5,519 bases of DNA, from contig CALQNE010000240.1 in assembly GCA_943331855.1 (NCBI GenBank), positions 1-5,519 on the forward strand, given 5' to 3'. Positions 5,292 to 5,519 of this stretch are shown in pieces (position 1 is the stretch's first letter; every line of letters begins with the position of its first letter). Source of the DNA: Bordetella parapertussis. Its GTDB lineage: Bacteria > Pseudomonadota > Gammaproteobacteria > Burkholderiales > Burkholderiaceae_B. Under the pieces are notes generated by a model, which was not told the origin of the DNA, ran no database searches, and saw only the letters and a program-made list of their open reading frames with translations. Both the position numbers and the translations under genes were made by a program.

Positions 5292-5519
5292 TCAGGCAAT
5301 GCGATTCGCTGCCGGCAAGGGCAAGGCAGTTTTATAACGCACCTGCTTTAGCGCAAAACTTGAACGAATTTTTTCAATGCCAGGTATCGGTGTGAGTTGC
5401 TCAAGGATGAATTTTTCGAGCGCACCGATATCAGCGACCGCCACTCGAATTAAATAGTCACTATCGCCCGTCATCAGATAACACTCCATGACCTCGTCAT
5501 GCTCGCAAATACGCTGCTC
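5292..5519 (-). CDS. Lrp/AsnC-family transcriptional regulator, C-terminal sensing domain (cut by window edge)
   Basis: Cytoplasmic DNA-binding regulator of the feast/famine family; these proteins usually respond to an amino acid bound at the C-terminal RAM domain. The frame is open from the right edge and gives the last 75 residues, so the gene extends beyond the window and the DNA-binding helix-turn-helix is not seen. What remains is a textbook RAM domain: [19 protein letters not shown], then an [10 protein letters not shown] helix, [17 protein letters not shown] and the closing YKTALPL. A Met within this part could be mistaken for a start, but the homology continues upstream of it without a break. 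The gene ends 60 nt before the decarboxylase operon on the same strand. Whether it controls that operon, gltIJK or itself is unknown; Lrp-family genes often regulate neighbours, so a link is plausible inference. Confidence 0.92.
   Translation of the reverse strand, partial: EQRICEHDEVMECYLMTGDSDYLIRVAVADIGALEKFILEQLTPIPGIEKIRSSFALKQVRYKTALPLPAANRIA

Noticed and set aside
1..5519. CRISPR arrays, tRNA/rRNA genes, insertion sequences or phage genes
   Set aside because: I looked for regularly spaced repeats, cloverleaf-like stretches, terminal inverted repeats and transposase motifs and saw none. Almost all of the window is covered by ordinary metabolic and transport genes.

Overview
The window looks like a piece of a betaproteobacterial chromosome, most likely Burkholderiales. 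The main reason is two tandem Bug/TctC-type periplasmic receptors, a family hugely expanded in that group, next to an enterobacterial-like gltIJK glutamate/aspartate ABC importer. Base composition is intermediate by eye, so a moderate-GC lineage is more likely than a high-GC one. Genus-level assignment is not possible from this sequence. Every gene I can support lies on the minus strand, so transcription runs from the right end to the left end.

Right part (about 5519-2084): the window opens inside the C-terminal ligand-sensing domain of an Lrp/AsnC-family regulator. After a 60-nt gap with a weak candidate promoter and a strong Shine-Dalgarno comes a tight four-gene cluster. It holds the PYR-domain (alpha) and PP-domain (beta) subunits of a split thiamine-diphosphate-dependent decarboxylase of the sulfopyruvate/phosphonopyruvate decarboxylase type, then two secreted Bug/TctC solute-binding proteins. 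The last three genes are joined by overlaps (TAATG, then an 8-nt overlap), which implies one translationally coupled operon. No TctA/TctB membrane subunits and no downstream sulfoacetaldehyde-type enzyme are in view. The reasonable reading is that the receptors capture a small carboxylate related to the 2-oxo acid the enzyme decarboxylates. The actual substrate is not visible.

Left part (1937-1): after a 146-bp non-coding gap comes gltI (periplasmic glutamate/aspartate-binding protein), gltJ (permease) and the start of gltK (second permease, cut by the left edge). The ATPase gltL would be expected just outside. The gap must hold the end of the decarboxylase operon and the start of the glt operon. 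I see several small repeats there but no convincing promoter or terminator.

Functionally the window is two neighbouring uptake modules: an amino-acid ABC importer, and an uptake-plus-decarboxylation module for an unknown 2-oxo acid or its precursor, preceded by an amino-acid-responsive type of regulator. The second module is the part most worth following up. Most other features are ordinary.
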